From Streptococcus thoraltensis DSM 12221 (GTDB lineage: Bacteria > Bacillota > Bacilli > Lactobacillales > Streptococcaceae), in the NCBI RefSeq assembly GCF_000380145.1, contig NZ_KB904587.1:201761-265760 (forward strand): a stretch of DNA of 64,000 nucleotides. The letters are read 5' to 3'. The notes beneath the pieces were generated by a model, which was not told the origin of the DNA, made no database searches, and saw nothing but the letters and a program-made list of their open reading frames with translations. Each line of letters begins with the position of its first letter. The first letter of the stretch is position 1. Shown piece by piece: positions 49,936-60,165 of this stretch. The translations under genes were made by a program, and so were the position numbers.

Positions 49936-49969
49936 AGCGAGTTCGTCTACGGAACTCCCCACATTATCC

Positions 49970-50956
49970 TTAAGCTTTAACGTATTCTGGTAGGCTTTCA
50001 CCGATTGCTTCCAAGCGTTCTTGCCATTCGTCACGAGTCAAGCCGTTTTCTTGAACATAACGGTTGCGGTCATGCGCGCGACATTCTGCTGAGCAACCGC
50101 GAACATATTTAGCTTCGTTTTCTTCTGAGACGAAGATTTGTTTATTACAAAATGGATTGGCACAATTAACGTAACGGTCACATGGTGTGCCATCAAAGTG
50201 ATCTTTTGAAATCACTGTTGGGTTAACATGGTTGATAGGCACTGAGATGCGATCATCAAAGACGTACATTGAACCTTCCCAGAGGTCTCCTTGCACTTCT
50301 GGATCTTTACCATAGGTAGCAATTCCGCCATGAAGTTGACCTACGTCCTTGAAACCTTCACGGACCATCCAACCAGAGAATTTCTCACAACGAACCCCAC
50401 CAGTACAGTAGACAACGACACGTTTTTCCATGAATTTCTCTTTGTTGTCGCGCACCCACTGTGGCAATTCACGAAAGTTACGAATGTCTGGACGAACGGC
50501 ACCTTTGAAATGACCGAGGTCGTACTCATAATCGTTACGCGTGTCCAAAACGATAGTATCTTCGTCAAGGAGGGCTTCTTTAAATTGTTTTGGATTGAGA
50601 TATTCACCTGTCAACTCAAGCGGGTTGACATCTTCATCTGAGTAGTCTGTTTCAAGACCAAGGTGAACGATTTCTTTTTTATAACGAACGAACATTTTGC
50701 GGAATGCTTGCTGTTCTTCTTCGTCAATCTTGAACCATAGGTCAGCAAAACGTTCGTCGCTGTGTACCCAGTCCATGTATTTTTGAGTTGTTTCGTAGTC
50801 ACCAGAAACAGTGCCGTTGATCCCCTCATCGGCAATCAAGATACGTCCTTTAAGACCGATTGATTTACAAAACTCCAAGTGTTTTTTAGCGTATTCTTGT
50901 GCATTTTCGATTGGAACGTATTTGTAGTACAATAAAACTCTGATTTTTTCTGACAT
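49970..50956 (-). CDS. trhO: tRNA uridine-34 hydroxylase TrhO (rhodanese family)
   Basis: 328 residues. The N-terminal domain is followed by a rhodanese domain with active-site [16 protein letters not shown], then a cysteine-rich tail ([22 protein letters not shown]). O2-dependent hydroxylation of wobble uridine. Own promoter at 51002-51030 and terminator; monocistronic. Confidence 0.93.
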   Translation of the reverse strand: MSEKIRVLLYYKYVPIENAQEYAKKHLEFCKSIGLKGRILIADEGINGTVSGDYETTQKYMDWVHSDERFADLWFKIDEEEQQAFRKMFVRYKKEIVHLGLETDYSDEDVNPLELTGEYLNPKQFKEALLDEDTIVLDTRNDYEYDLGHFKGAVRPDIRNFRELPQWVRDNKEKFMEKRVVVYCTGGVRCEKFSGWMVREGFKDVGQLHGGIATYGKDPEVQGDLWEGSMYVFDDRISVPINHVNPTVISKDHFDGTPCDRYVNCANPFCNKQIFVSEENEAKYVRGCSAECRAHDRNRYVQENGLTRDEWQERLEAIGESLPEYVKA

Positions 50957-51001
50957 AATAGTCTCCTTTAATCACCTTTGCAATAGGCGTTATTACCTAC
51001 T

Positions 51002-51030
51002 ATTCTAGCGCTCTTTTTAAGGATTTTCAA
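51002..51030 (-). promoter_or_regulatory. Promoter of trhO
   Basis: TTGAAA, 17-base spacer, TAGAAT; GGAG ribosome site near the ATG. Confidence 0.75.
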
Positions 51031-51103
51031 AAGATATGACTTTCAAAAACGCCGAAACTGACAAGAACAATCTGCTTTTGTTAAACTGATAAAAAGGAGA
51101 AAG

Positions 51104-51412
51104 ATGATGACATACGAATTTTGCTTAGAATACGGAACCTACCCTTTAAAAGATAGCCGTGCTGACCTTGATGAGGAAAATGAGGCACCTGATTTTATCA
51201 AGGATAATCAAGACCTAGTGGAGAAAATAGAGCGTCTCAATGACCACTTCCACCAACTATTTCTCGTTATTGAATCCCAATTTTTCTTTGTCGGACACGA
51301 CAAACCAGACATCTTGGACTTGGTCAAAAAGGAACACGCTCAAATTATCACTATCTTAACTAAAGACTATCCTGATGAAGATATTAGAATCGAGAAATGC
51401 TATTGGGAGTGA
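51104..51412 (+). CDS. Hypothetical acidic protein (102 residues)
   Basis: AAGGAG lies just before tandem ATG codons; the second (51107) has the better spacing. Starts TYEFCLEYGTYPLKDSRADL; no membrane segment or known motif. The composition is clearly protein-like. Function unknown. Confidence 0.65.
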   Translation: MMTYEFCLEYGTYPLKDSRADLDEENEAPDFIKDNQDLVEKIERLNDHFHQLFLVIESQFFFVGHDKPDILDLVKKEHAQIITILTKDYPDEDIRIEKCYWE

Positions 51413-51908
51413 TTGATTTTTAATTGACAAGAGCTGATTTTGTTTCAGACACACTAAAACGGTTAGTTTGACCTCAAGGAACACCCTTTTATAGCGACCA
51501 AATATCTGTTCATACCTATAAGGCTTACTAATGAAAAAAACATAATCCACTCCATATTCCATAAGGAAACACCAATAGATAAGGTCGTTGCTGAAAGCAC
51601 TTAACATGCCTTCAAAATGGGATTTGTCACCTAAGAAAGCTGTCATTCTTTGGAAGTATTAATCATAAAGCCTTGAGCTTATAGCTACGAGTGAAATGAC
51701 TACTGTATATCTGATAACCTCAATTACCAAACACCTTTAGCTCTAAGAATCACCGCCTAATCAACTCCCCTTTATCCATTTTGTACAGAAAAAGACTCTG
51801 ACACGCCCATTCTCCTGTTCAATACAGAAAGCTGGCTGCATCAGAGTCTTTTCTTTTATCTCATTAGGTGGGGGGCGTGCCGAGACGTTCTACTTCTTTT
51901 TAAGCATT
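51413..51908. other. Gene-poor stretch after the 102-residue gene
   Basis: A minus-strand frame (51646-51356, 96 codons) has protein-like composition but a weak ribosome site, and its tail runs antisense into the 102-residue gene, so I do not call it. A long inverted repeat, AAAAGACTCTGA / TCAGAGTCTTTT (51790-51801 and 51841-51852), with a 39-base loop may be a terminator or a small RNA end. Confidence 0.4.
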
Positions 51909-51910
51909 TA

Positions 51911-52119
51911 TAGTCAAATGAATTAAGGTTCAAAACAAGGACTTGAGACGCAGACAGTACTTGATACTCAATGAAAATCAAAAGCAGACTAGGCGACACA
52001 GATAGCAGATAGAACTGGAGGTCATCACATCAAGTCAGCAAGGTCTGCTTTTGATTTCCGAAGAGCATAGGTACGGCAAGTCGAAAATGACCATGTATCA
52101 AAGGTAATTCAAAAGACTA
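51911..52119 (+). repeat. Family A repeat, copy 9, with inner B unit
   Basis: TA-flanked TAGTC...GACTA ends; B unit at 51964-52068 in the same orientation as in copy 1. 52122-52315 downstream holds no gene and no clear signal. Confidence 0.9.
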
Positions 52120-52315
52120 TAACTTGCAAGATGTCGTACTGAAAACCCAAAAAGGTCTGAAGGCGGTTAGATGTGAAAAGGAAGAAGAGCGCTAACTGCT
52201 TACAAGATAAGCTGGGATAGACCATTTTAGGGTGAAAACCTAAACATCAAAAGAGGGAGCAAAAGTCGCTCTCGCCAAGTTACCAACCCTTGCTCCACTC
52301 TTAAAAATAGATTTG

Positions 52316-52966
52316 TTATGATGAGACCCTTAACTTCAGTGTTTTTCGACTAATGACAAAAAACAGCGACATAAGCAGCTCATACAAGACAAAAAAGGTT
52401 ATAAAACAGTGCATAAAGAAAGGCTCTGGCAAGACATTGATAATGGGATCCGTGTAGGGATTAAATAACCAGCTGCTATCACCGGGGAAAAGTATTTGAT
52501 GAAAAAGCGTAAAAAACTCATTAAAACCGATTGCTACTCCCAATAAGCCAACAAAAATTGGGAAAATAGCCGCTGTTAAATAGAGATTCTGAAAGATAAA
52601 TAGGGATTTATTTCGCCAGGATTTTATCAAGAAATAAATTGTCGGCAAGCTGGTTATTAAGAAAACCAATTGAGCGAGATGAAACAAGCCTTTGACATCT
52701 GAAAAATGCTTAAGCCCATCCTTTGAAGAAGGAAAATCAGGCATAGCCAGCACTTGATGAAAAGGATTTGTTAAATAATTTAAGAGATGATGATAATTTC
52801 TTAGTAAGGCGCTTTTGGAAAGCTTAACCACATCTAAGAGATTAAGCCAGTCAATCTCTAAAGGATAAGCCAGCCAAGCTAGATAAATCGTCAAAAGAAT
52901 GGCTAAGGCAAGAAGCCAAATAATACTAAGCAACGCTAAAAACCGCTGACCAAGAATAGATTTCAT
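52316..52966 (-). CDS. TIGR01906-type integral membrane protein
   Basis: 216 residues with four to five hydrophobic helices and the family look: PLEIDWLNL, VLAMPDFPSSKDGLKHFSDV, and an FHQILFPGDSSWLFNPYTDPII stretch split over the last loop. Conserved at the end of the hemW cluster in streptococci. Function unknown. Confidence 0.8.
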   Translation of the reverse strand: MKSILGQRFLALLSIIWLLALAILLTIYLAWLAYPLEIDWLNLLDVVKLSKSALLRNYHHLLNYLTNPFHQVLAMPDFPSSKDGLKHFSDVKGLFHLAQLVFLITSLPTIYFLIKSWRNKSLFIFQNLYLTAAIFPIFVGLLGVAIGFNEFFTLFHQILFPGDSSWLFNPYTDPIINVLPEPFFMHCFITFFVLYELLMSLFFVISRKTLKLRVSS

Positions 52967-53060
52967 GTGTACCTCAATTAAAGTCTATTGTTAAAATGTA
53001 ATAAGAGTCCACTTCTCTTTTTACCATTCTATAGCTTACCACGACATTCTTAAGGAAAAC

Positions 53061-53834
53061 TTATTTATCTTCAAAGCACCAGTCAGCCAAAGAATCCAAA
53101 ACGTGTGTCGGTTGGATAGGTAAGGAAGGCACTTCTTCTTTTTTGGTGAAACCTGTCAGAACCAAAAGGGTATCAATATCATTTTTTATACCTGCTGTAA
53201 TATCAGTCAAGTAATTGTCGCCTACCATAATCGCTTCTTCGCGTTTGACACCAAGACGTTCCAAAGCCTTATTCATGATGACAGCTTCAGGTTTTCCAAT
53301 AATAACTGGAGAAACACGCGTCGCAGCTTCTAAGAGCGCTAAAAGTGACCCGGCACCCGGCATAAGACCACGTTCTGTCGGAATATTTAGGTCAGGATTG
53401 GTTCCGATGAAAAAAGCACCCTTTTGAATCGCTAGTGTTGCTACTGCTAACTGTTCATAGGTCACTTGAGTATCCAAACCGACCACAACGTAGGCTGGAT
53501 TTTTCTCATCATGGACGTAACCAGCAGCCTCAATAGCCGTTTTTAAGCCCTTCTCACCAATGACGTAAGCTGTTTTACCACGTCTCATATCATCCATGTA
53601 ATCCACAGTTGCTAATGTCGCTGTGTAAATAGTCTCAAGTGGTGTCTTAACATTGAACTTGCTAAAAAGCATTTCCTGAACCATCTCAGGTGTTCTAGTC
53701 GTGTTATTGGTCACCAACATGTATGGAATCTGGCGCTCTTGCAAGTCGGCGATAAACTGCTCACCTGCAGGAATACGCTCATTTCCTTTATAAATAGTAC
53801 CGTCTAAATCAATTAAATAGCCTTTGTAAGCCAT
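53061..53834 (-). CDS. nagD: HAD-IIA phosphatase, NagD family
   Basis: 257 residues. HAD motifs [29 protein letters not shown] and [13 protein letters not shown] and [13 protein letters not shown]. The family dephosphorylates small phosphates such as nucleotides or sugar phosphates; the actual substrate is unknown. It follows the Nudix gene by 19 bases. Confidence 0.88.
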   Translation of the reverse strand: MAYKGYLIDLDGTIYKGNERIPAGEQFIADLQERQIPYMLVTNNTTRTPEMVQEMLFSKFNVKTPLETIYTATLATVDYMDDMRRGKTAYVIGEKGLKTAIEAAGYVHDEKNPAYVVVGLDTQVTYEQLAVATLAIQKGAFFIGTNPDLNIPTERGLMPGAGSLLALLEAATRVSPVIIGKPEAVIMNKALERLGVKREEAIMVGDNYLTDITAGIKNDIDTLLVLTGFTKKEEVPSLPIQPTHVLDSLADWCFEDK

Positions 53835-53853
53835 ATCTTCCTCTCATATTGTA

Positions 53854-54471
53854 TCAGTCAAAAACCGTCTCCCAATGCTCAGCACGATAGGCTTCATAGC
53901 AAAGACGGATTTGTTTAGCAGTTGTCTTATTTTGTGACAATTCGGGCAGTTGATCTAAGTCAAAGTATTTGGCGTCGAGTGTTTCAGAGTTAGCCTGAAA
54001 AGCCCCACTAATATAGTGGCAGAGCACAAAATGCTTGATGACCCTGACCGCGGTATTAGCTTGATTATTTTTACGCTTGTCTAACACCGCAACCAAACGC
54101 TTGGCAGCTACTTCAAAACCTGTTTCTTCCTTGACTTCCTTGATGGTGTTTGACAAGATAGACTCTTGCACATCGCACCAACCACCAGGAAGCGCCCATA
54201 AACCATTAGCTTCTTGGACTAGAAGAATCTTGTCTTCTTCAAAAATAGCCGCTCTAGTATCAATTTTAGGGGTTTGATAGCCATCCTCACTGGCAAAGAG
54301 TTCTGTCACCTTCGACTGGGGAATACCTGAAGCTGCACTCAACATTTGACTGGCGATGTCCCGAATTTCCTCATAACGCTCACGGTCAAAGACCTGAGGA
54401 TTATAGGCTAAACCATTTTGAGCCAGTGCTTGCAAACGCACTGCCCACTCTAACCAAGCTTCTTCTTGCAT
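53854..54471 (-). CDS. Nudix hydrolase with N-terminal NUDIX-associated domain
   Basis: 205 residues from the ATG at 54471, two bases past the thioesterase stop, with GGAGGAGG upstream. The helical N-terminal part (LEWAVRLQALAQNGLAYNP) is followed by a Nudix box GGWCDVQESILSNTIKEVKEETGF in two overlapping pieces. Relatives hydrolyse ADP-ribose or similar. Confidence 0.85.
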   Translation of the reverse strand: MQEEAWLEWAVRLQALAQNGLAYNPQVFDRERYEEIRDIASQMLSAASGIPQSKVTELFASEDGYQTPKIDTRAAIFEEDKILLVQEANGLWALPGGWCDVQESILSNTIKEVKEETGFEVAAKRLVAVLDKRKNNQANTAVRVIKHFVLCHYISGAFQANSETLDAKYFDLDQLPELSQNKTTAKQIRLCYEAYRAEHWETVFD

Positions 54472-54472
54472 A

Positions 54473-55213
54473 CTAAACCTCCTCCAAGACAGCTCCCCAC
54501 TCGAGGATAGCTTGAGCATTGACTTGTCCGTCCGTTGTAATTTGATGACGACTTGTTTTATCTTCTAGAAGCACTTCTGAGACAATATCATGTCCATAAT
54601 GAATTTCTTTGACATACTTGAGGGCAATGTGTTTAGGATAATGCCCCTTTAGAAAATCAATGGGCATAACGTCATAAATCCAGTCAAAATACTTACTATT
54701 ATTGACATGCCCATTCATGTCTAAGTCAAAATAGCGAACGTGATAGTCTTTTTTATCAGCATTTTCTAAGAGCGGGTATTTAGGACCACGTTTGATTTTT
54801 TTGATAAATTCAGAATCATAGACGTCGATGAGATCCGCTGGAACTGGTGCTACTTTGCGCGTCTTAAAATCAATCAAGACAAAGGTTGTAGCAATCGTCA
54901 TGATTTTCTGACCATCTTGTCCCAAGATGGCAAAATCACGGTAACAAAAAAGTTTATTGTAGGATTTTGCTTCGGTTTCAATGGTGATTTTTTCCGCAAA
55001 CTTAGGTAATCTTTCAATGCTAATATCGTAATCCGTGATAACCCAGACTAAACCGTAAGTATCTAGAACATACTGGTCAGACATGCCTAGCTCTGCTGAC
55101 TGCATACCAGAAACCTGCAAAGCTACTGCTAACAAATGTGGTAACTTGGCACAGTGATTGACATCTGTTTCGTAAAATGGAATCTCATAGCTGGTACGGT
55201 ATCGTTTTCCCAT
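54473..55213 (-). CDS. Acyl-ACP thioesterase
   Basis: 246 residues, double hotdog fold of the FatA/FatB family. Motifs include YEIPFYETDVNHCAKL at the front and DLDMNGHVNNSKYFDWIYD with the catalytic Asn/His. Releases fatty acids from acyl carrier protein. Second gene of the hemW cluster. Confidence 0.9.
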   Translation of the reverse strand: MGKRYRTSYEIPFYETDVNHCAKLPHLLAVALQVSGMQSAELGMSDQYVLDTYGLVWVITDYDISIERLPKFAEKITIETEAKSYNKLFCYRDFAILGQDGQKIMTIATTFVLIDFKTRKVAPVPADLIDVYDSEFIKKIKRGPKYPLLENADKKDYHVRYFDLDMNGHVNNSKYFDWIYDVMPIDFLKGHYPKHIALKYVKEIHYGHDIVSEVLLEDKTSRHQITTDGQVNAQAILEWGAVLEEV

Positions 55214-55243
55214 GCTCGTCCTTCTTTCTATAAGTAATAGGAA

Positions 55244-56395
55244 CTAATCGTTGGCATCAGAGACATCAATGATGAATTTCTCCGCGACTGTGTCTCCTAG
55301 AAATAGCCCCTTTTTAGTCATGCGGATGGTGTCGTCTTCATGAATCAAAAGCCCATCCTTGATTAGGTCAGCTACGATTTGACCATAGCGCTCTTCAAAT
55401 CCGACACCGAATTTCTCTTCAAAATGACTAATAGAGACACCGGATTTTTTTCGAAGCCCAAGGAAAAATTCCTCTTCCATCATTTCTTCTTTGCTGAGAA
55501 TGTCCTCACCTAGGCGAGAATGCCCATGCTCTTTGATAGCTTTAAGGTAATGTTGAATCGGACCACGGTTGCGGTAACGAACGCCATCCAGGTAACCAGA
55601 CGCCCCTGCTCCGACACCGTAATACTCCACATTCTCCCAATACATAAGATTGTGACGACTTTCAAAACCTGGCTTTGTAAAGTTGGAAATCTCATAATGC
55701 TCGAAACCATTTTTTTCCAACTCATTGATAATATAGGTAAACATGTCTGCCTCAATATCCTCATTTGGCAAATGCAGACGTCCTCGCCTCTGTTTGTTCA
55801 TAAAGACCGTGTGATTCTCCAAAATCAAACTGTAAAGACTGAGGTGAGGAATATCCAAAGCTAGGGCTTTACGAACATTTTCTTCTACTTGCTCCATAGT
55901 CTGATTTGGCAGGGCGTAAATCAAGTCGATAGAAATATTGGTCAAGCCAGCAGCCTTCAGCGCATCAATACTCTCATAAATCTGAGCTTCGTTGTGACTA
56001 CGACCAATCTGCTTGAGCTGCTTGTCAAAAAAGGTCTGAACCCCTAGAGAAACACGATTGACAGCCGATTTTTTTAAAACGTCAATCTTCTCAGGCGTCA
56101 AATCTCCTGGATTAGCTTCAATGGTGAATTCTTCCAGCATCTCTAGATTAATATTTTTCTCTAAATGAGTTAGCAAATAATCCAACTGTTCAGCAGTGAT
56201 AGCTGTTGGGGTTCCACCACCAATGTAAAGGGTTGTTAAGTCATGAATATCATAAAACTCGAATTCACGAATAAGAGCCTGAAGATAGTCATCAACAGGC
56301 TGATTTTTAATAAAGACTTTTGAAAAGTCACAGTAATAGCAAATTTGAGTGCAAAATGGAATATGCACATAAGCTGAAGTTGGTTTATTAGACAT
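55244..56395 (-). CDS. hemW: HemW, radical SAM heme chaperone-like protein
   Basis: 383 residues. Radical SAM cluster motif HIPFCTQICYYCDFSKV (CxxxCxxC), GGGTPTAI and SIDLIYALPNQT. Once called coproporphyrinogen oxidase-like; HemW delivers heme in other bacteria, and its role in streptococci, which lack heme synthesis, is open. First gene of its cluster. The ATG has no ribosome site and an extended -10 lies six bases upstream. Confidence 0.9.
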   Translation of the reverse strand: MSNKPTSAYVHIPFCTQICYYCDFSKVFIKNQPVDDYLQALIREFEFYDIHDLTTLYIGGGTPTAITAEQLDYLLTHLEKNINLEMLEEFTIEANPGDLTPEKIDVLKKSAVNRVSLGVQTFFDKQLKQIGRSHNEAQIYESIDALKAAGLTNISIDLIYALPNQTMEQVEENVRKALALDIPHLSLYSLILENHTVFMNKQRRGRLHLPNEDIEADMFTYIINELEKNGFEHYEISNFTKPGFESRHNLMYWENVEYYGVGAGASGYLDGVRYRNRGPIQHYLKAIKEHGHSRLGEDILSKEEMMEEEFFLGLRKKSGVSISHFEEKFGVGFEERYGQIVADLIKDGLLIHEDDTIRMTKKGLFLGDTVAEKFIIDVSDAND

Positions 56396-56411
56396 ATTAA
56401 TATTTTAGCAC
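56393..56411 (-). promoter_or_regulatory. Extended -10 directly before hemW, predicting a leaderless mRNA
   Basis: TGC-TAAAAT with the last T at 56403, then six bases and the ATG at 56395. No Shine-Dalgarno in the preceding 30 bases. Confidence 0.5.
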
Positions 56412-56503
56412 TTTTATGATGGCTTGGCACGAATTGAAAATAGAAAAAGCTAGAGAAAATCCTGTTTTTCTGAACGTCATAAGCTAGTATTTCTCAGCTT
56501 ATC

Positions 56504-57724
56504 TTATAAAAGGTCATCAATGAGTTCGTCAACCACATCTGCTTCTTCATTCGGTGTGATTTCAGTAACCATAATGCCTGCTACCGCACGCTCAACAAGC
56601 CCTTCGACATCAAGCCGAGCTTCGTATTGCTCAACATTTTTTATCTTTGGATTTGTCTTCGGACGATCTGGTGCAAAAATCGTACAGCAATCTTCAAATG
56701 GCTGAATGGAAATGCTAAAAGTATCAATTTTTTCTGCTAAATCAATGATTTCCAATTTGTCCATAGTTACCACTGGACGGATGACTGGTGTGCTAGTTAC
56801 CGCATTGATCGCCTGCATTGACTCCAAAGTCTGACTGGCAACCTGTCCAAGACTTTCGCCATTGATAATCACACGCCCATCACGCTTTGCTCGAATGCGA
56901 TCCGTAATACGCATCATAAATCGACGCGTCAAGGTCATTAAGTAGGCTTCGGGTGCTTTTTCCTTGATTTCTTCTTGAATTTCAGTGAAAGGCACTTCTA
57001 TAAATTGAATGTTTCCACCAAATTTTGTCAGCTTACGTGTTAAATCATGGGCTTTTTTTAGAGCACCCGGACTAGTATAAGGGGGACTAGCAAAGTGAAC
57101 TGCCTCAATATCAACGCCACGTTTAAGAGACAAGTACCCCGCAACTGGCGAATCAATCCCACCAGATAACATGAGCATTCCTTTCCCAGCGGTACCAACT
57201 GGAAGCCCACCAGCACCTCTAATTTCTTCGTGTGAAATATAAGCTGCTTCTTCACGGATTTCAACTTTGAGGTTAACATCTGGCTTTTTCATTTGAGCCT
57301 TGATATTTGGAAGGACCTCAAAAACAGCTCCTCCAAGGGTGTGATTCAATTGTGTCGAATCCAACTCAAACTGATGATCACTACGTTTGCTTGATACCTT
57401 AAAGGTCAAGCCTTCTTGATACAAGTCTGTCATAATCGCTTGAACTGCTTCAGTTAACACAGCCACATCTTTTTCAACACGGTAAACAGGATTAAAAGCC
57501 TGAATCCCAAAGATTTGCTTAAGAGACTCAGCTACAGGAGCGTAATCTGCACCGTTTAAGAAAACATGGCAACGATCACGGTCTGCTGTCACCTTTACTT
57601 CAGGATAGATTGACAAAACGTCCTGAATGTTTCGGCGTAGCTTATTGATGAAGCGCATGCGGTTCTTCCCTTTAGTTGACAGTTCACCGTAGCGAACCAT
57701 GATTTCTGAATATTGTAGGTTCAT
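56504..57724 (-). CDS. thiI: tRNA 4-thiouridine synthase ThiI
   Basis: 406 residues. A ferredoxin-like/THUMP front is followed by the PP-loop [16 protein letters not shown] and a C-terminal [10 protein letters not shown] region. No rhodanese domain, as is usual in Firmicutes, where the partner cysteine desulfurase gives sulfur directly. It follows that gene by 17 bases. Confidence 0.95.
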   Translation of the reverse strand: MNLQYSEIMVRYGELSTKGKNRMRFINKLRRNIQDVLSIYPEVKVTADRDRCHVFLNGADYAPVAESLKQIFGIQAFNPVYRVEKDVAVLTEAVQAIMTDLYQEGLTFKVSSKRSDHQFELDSTQLNHTLGGAVFEVLPNIKAQMKKPDVNLKVEIREEAAYISHEEIRGAGGLPVGTAGKGMLMLSGGIDSPVAGYLSLKRGVDIEAVHFASPPYTSPGALKKAHDLTRKLTKFGGNIQFIEVPFTEIQEEIKEKAPEAYLMTLTRRFMMRITDRIRAKRDGRVIINGESLGQVASQTLESMQAINAVTSTPVIRPVVTMDKLEIIDLAEKIDTFSISIQPFEDCCTIFAPDRPKTNPKIKNVEQYEARLDVEGLVERAVAGIMVTEITPNEEADVVDELIDDLL

Positions 57725-57741
57725 TTTGATACTTTCTATAG

Positions 57742-58884
57742 TTATCTCACTTTTTGCGTTTTCGCATAAACTTGGTTAAAAATGGTTAAAAATTGCTCGA
57801 CTTGCCCCATATCATTGTCATCGTCAAGACTAATACGAACGGCTGTTTGAGCGTCCTTGGTTGGAACGTTCATAGAAATTAGGGTTCCAGCAGGTTTTCC
57901 GGCTTTTGAGGAGCAAGCTGATGTGGTCGAGATGAAAATATCATGCTCTTCAAAAGCATGGACAATCACTTCGCCTCGCACTCCCTTGATACCAAAAGTA
58001 ATGATATTGGGGGCAAAGTTATGCTGACCAGAAAACACAAGAATATCCTCATGTTTAGCTAATTCGCTCAAGATAATTTCCTTCATCTTGGCAATTTTAG
58101 GCAGAGCCACTTCTTCCTTATCCTTGACTAGGCGTAGAGCCTTTGCCATCGAAGCAATACCAGCCACGTTCTCAGTTGTCGAGCGCAAATCCTTCTCCTG
58201 ACCACCACCTGTTAAAAGGGGGCTTATCTTCTTCCCAGATTTTTTATAAAGAAATCCTACGCCACGAACAGCGTGAAACTTATGACCAGAAAAAGACGCC
58301 AGATCAACTCGGTCTGTTAAATAAAATGCTGTTGGAATTTTTCCGATAGCTTGCACCGCATCTACATGAAAGGTAAGGTTAGGACGGTCAACCAATAGTT
58401 CTGAAATTGCTTGAATGGGCTGTATGGAGCCAATCTCGTTATTAACTGCCATAATTGATACTAAAATAGTATCCGGACGCAGTAAGCCTTTCAGAGCCTC
58501 TACATCCACAAAACCACGGCTATCAACTGGAGCATAAGAAACCTCAAACCCCTGCTGACCCAACCACTTGGCGGATTCTTTTACCGCAGGATGCTCAATA
58601 GCTGAAACGATGATATGCTTACCAAAAGCCTGTTTTTCAAATGCTATCCCCTTAATAGCCCAGTTGTCGCTTTCAGTTCCACCTGAGGTGAAAAAGATTT
58701 CATCTGCTTCTTTTCCCAATAGCTCCGCAATTTGTTTGCGAGAGGCTTCTAAAATGCGAGTTGACTGGCTTCCCAAGCGATGCAAACTTGATGGATTCCC
58801 CCAAATCTTAGTTGTCACCTCTTGGTAGGTTCTAAGGGCTTCAGGATAGGTTTGTGTAGTGGCTGCGTTATCAAAGTATATCAT
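57742..58884 (-). CDS. Cysteine desulfurase, NifS/IscS type partner of ThiI
   Basis: 380 residues. Starts [19 protein letters not shown] Lys in [15 protein letters not shown], Cys loop [14 protein letters not shown]. It moves sulfur from cysteine to ThiI and possibly other acceptors. Operon with thiI. The leader is about 165 bases long with two related hairpins; the ribosome site is weak. Confidence 0.93.
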   Translation of the reverse strand: MIYFDNAATTQTYPEALRTYQEVTTKIWGNPSSLHRLGSQSTRILEASRKQIAELLGKEADEIFFTSGGTESDNWAIKGIAFEKQAFGKHIIVSAIEHPAVKESAKWLGQQGFEVSYAPVDSRGFVDVEALKGLLRPDTILVSIMAVNNEIGSIQPIQAISELLVDRPNLTFHVDAVQAIGKIPTAFYLTDRVDLASFSGHKFHAVRGVGFLYKKSGKKISPLLTGGGQEKDLRSTTENVAGIASMAKALRLVKDKEEVALPKIAKMKEIILSELAKHEDILVFSGQHNFAPNIITFGIKGVRGEVIVHAFEEHDIFISTTSACSSKAGKPAGTLISMNVPTKDAQTAVRISLDDDNDMGQVEQFLTIFNQVYAKTQKVR

Positions 58885-58912
58885 TGGTTTTTAAGTTCTT
58901 TCTATGTTTCTC

Positions 58913-59045
58913 AAAAATCCTTGATTTATAAGGTTTTAGAGCGTTCGGCGAATTCACTATTTGGGCATTTTCGGCAATTTTCGAAGATTTTTGTTCTTTT
59001 TTGCCCCCTGAAATGGAAAAAACCTTGAAGTGTTCAAAGGTTTTT
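58913..59045 (-). promoter_or_regulatory. Two related hairpins in the iscS-thiI leader
   Basis: Hairpin 1 (59045-59017): AAAAACCTTTGAA-cac-TTCAAGGTTTTTT, terminator-like, starts within about five bases of the expected +1. Hairpin 2 (58935-58913) is AAAACCTT...AAGGATTTTT, and both are preceded by AATTCG and CGCTC blocks. They look like a duplicated unit. Confidence 0.5.
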
Positions 59046-59055
59046 GAGCGAATTA

Positions 59056-59085
59056 ATTATAGCATAAAACAAATCTATATGACAA
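59056..59085 (-). promoter_or_regulatory. Promoter of iscS-thiI
   Basis: TTGTCA, 18-base spacer, TATAAT with TGC before the -10. Confidence 0.75.
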
Positions 59086-59239
59086 CGAAACAAACGGTAA
59101 GTCATTCCAAATTCATTGAACTAGACTTCTCACAAAAAGACCATTCTGACTGAAACAAAAACATCCCCTAGCCTTGGCTAAAGGATACAGAATTACTAAG
59201 AACGAGAAATAACTCTTGGTAAATCATAATGATAGTAGG

Positions 59240-59365
59240 TTATGTTCTTTTAACGGTATTATCTCTATCCAATAGCCCACTTTCGACAAGATAATCGAGC
59301 GATTTCGTTACGGTTGCTGAGGCGATACCCAGTTAGCTCAGACAATTGCTCAGGTCTTGCAACAA
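59240..59365 (-). pseudogene. Remnant of a C-terminal winged-helix domain (Fic-type end possible)
   Basis: On the minus strand a frame reads LGIASATVTKSLDYLVESG and then LLDRDNTVKRT before a stop, a clear helix-turn-helix, and another stop precedes it. The closest match I recall is the C-terminal domain of Fic-family proteins. The rest of the gene is absent; a family A repeat follows directly upstream. Confidence 0.4.
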
Positions 59366-59379
59366 GAAGGCTAAAGGTA

Positions 59380-59481
59380 TAGTCAAATGAATTAGCTTTC
59401 AGACAAGGAACTGAGACGCAGACAGTACTCGCGTACGGCAAGTCGAAAGTGACGATGTATCAAAGTTAATTCAAAAGACTA
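59380..59481 (+). repeat. Family A repeat, copy 10, shortest form
   Basis: 102 bases, TA-flanked. The middle reads ACAGTACTCGCGTACGGC, lacking both the B unit and the ATACTCAATGAAAATC piece of the other short copies. Confidence 0.9.
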
Positions 59482-59607
59482 TACTTATCCAAACATCCCT
59501 TTGCACCTAAGAAAGTTTATTTTGAACATTTTCTCCAAACTTTTTTTCGGTCTAGTTTAATGTTACAAATTGGGTTTATCCGCTTCACTTAATGACTAAT
59601 AATTCAA

Positions 59608-59760
59608 TTACTCATCGTCTTCTTCTAACGACTTTTTGTATACTTTATGAATTAAATGAGCTCTTTTAGCTTCTATACTACCTCTACTGAACGGTGTCAA
59701 AACAATTGCTAAAATAGCAATTGGCAAGAAAAATAAAATTGAAAAAAGCGCATCACTCAT
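59608..59760 (-). CDS. Small membrane protein (50 residues)
   Basis: ATG with GTGAGG upstream. One hydrophobic helix (MSDALFSILFFLPIAILAIV), then a basic stretch and an acidic end (KKSLEEDDE). Its start overlaps the stop of the toxin-like remnant. Family unknown. Confidence 0.5.
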   Translation of the reverse strand: MSDALFSILFFLPIAILAIVLTPFSRGSIEAKRAHLIHKVYKKSLEEDDE

Positions 59761-59870
59761 ATTACTACCTCACACCTTATCCTTTCTAAATGTTTTTTTC
59801 TGTAACCCACTTCAAAAGCCAATATAAGGAGTTCATCATCAATGATGTCACAAATAATACGATAATTGCT
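59757..59870 (-). pseudogene. RelE/ParE-type toxin remnant
   Basis: The frame SNYRIICDIIDDELLILAF then EVGYRKKHLERIR is the C-terminal strand pair of RelE-superfamily toxins (YRIICDI...VGHRK). Upstream codons are broken by stops. No antitoxin gene is left. Confidence 0.55.
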
Positions 59871-59945
59871 AACTCAATATGGACACAATCCTTATAATAC
59901 ATTGTATATCTTGAACAGCAAAATGTCTATCAGAACGTGAATGTA

Positions 59946-60067
59946 TAGTCAAATGAATTAACTTTCAGAACAAGGAACAGAAAAGACGTAGACAGTACTT
60001 GATTTTCATTGACTATGAGTAGAGCAAGTCAACAATGACCATGTGTCAAAGTGAATTCAAAAGACGA
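59946..60067 (+). repeat. Family A repeat, copy 11, short form
   Basis: 122 bases, TA-flanked; the middle has ACTTGATTTTCATTGACTAT. Confidence 0.9.
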
Positions 60068-60165
60068 TAAAATCTATCTGCTAACTATCTTTGACAAGTC
60101 GATGGGATTCGAACCGACGACAAATCTTTTATGCTTAGTCACCTCTTACCAAGTGGCTAAGAGTA
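60063..60165. pseudogene. HigB/RelE-like toxin scrap and tRNA-like sequence
   Basis: Plus strand 60063-60101 reads DDKIYLLTIFDKS, the C-terminal motif of another RelE/HigB toxin. Directly after it, the minus strand (60165-60099) has tRNA-like pieces: TAGCCACTTGGTAAGAGG as a D arm and GGTTCGAATCC as a T arm, but the acceptor and anticodon stems do not pair. This may be a decayed tRNA or an integration-site scar. 60166-60600 shows only short unassigned frames. Confidence 0.35.

Noticed and set aside
51356..51646. 96-codon minus-strand frame
   Set aside because: Protein-like in part, but a weak ribosome site and an antisense overlap with the 102-residue gene make it too uncertain.
60099..60165. 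Functional tRNA gene
   Set aside because: D- and T-arm-like pieces exist, but the acceptor and anticodon stems do not pair.
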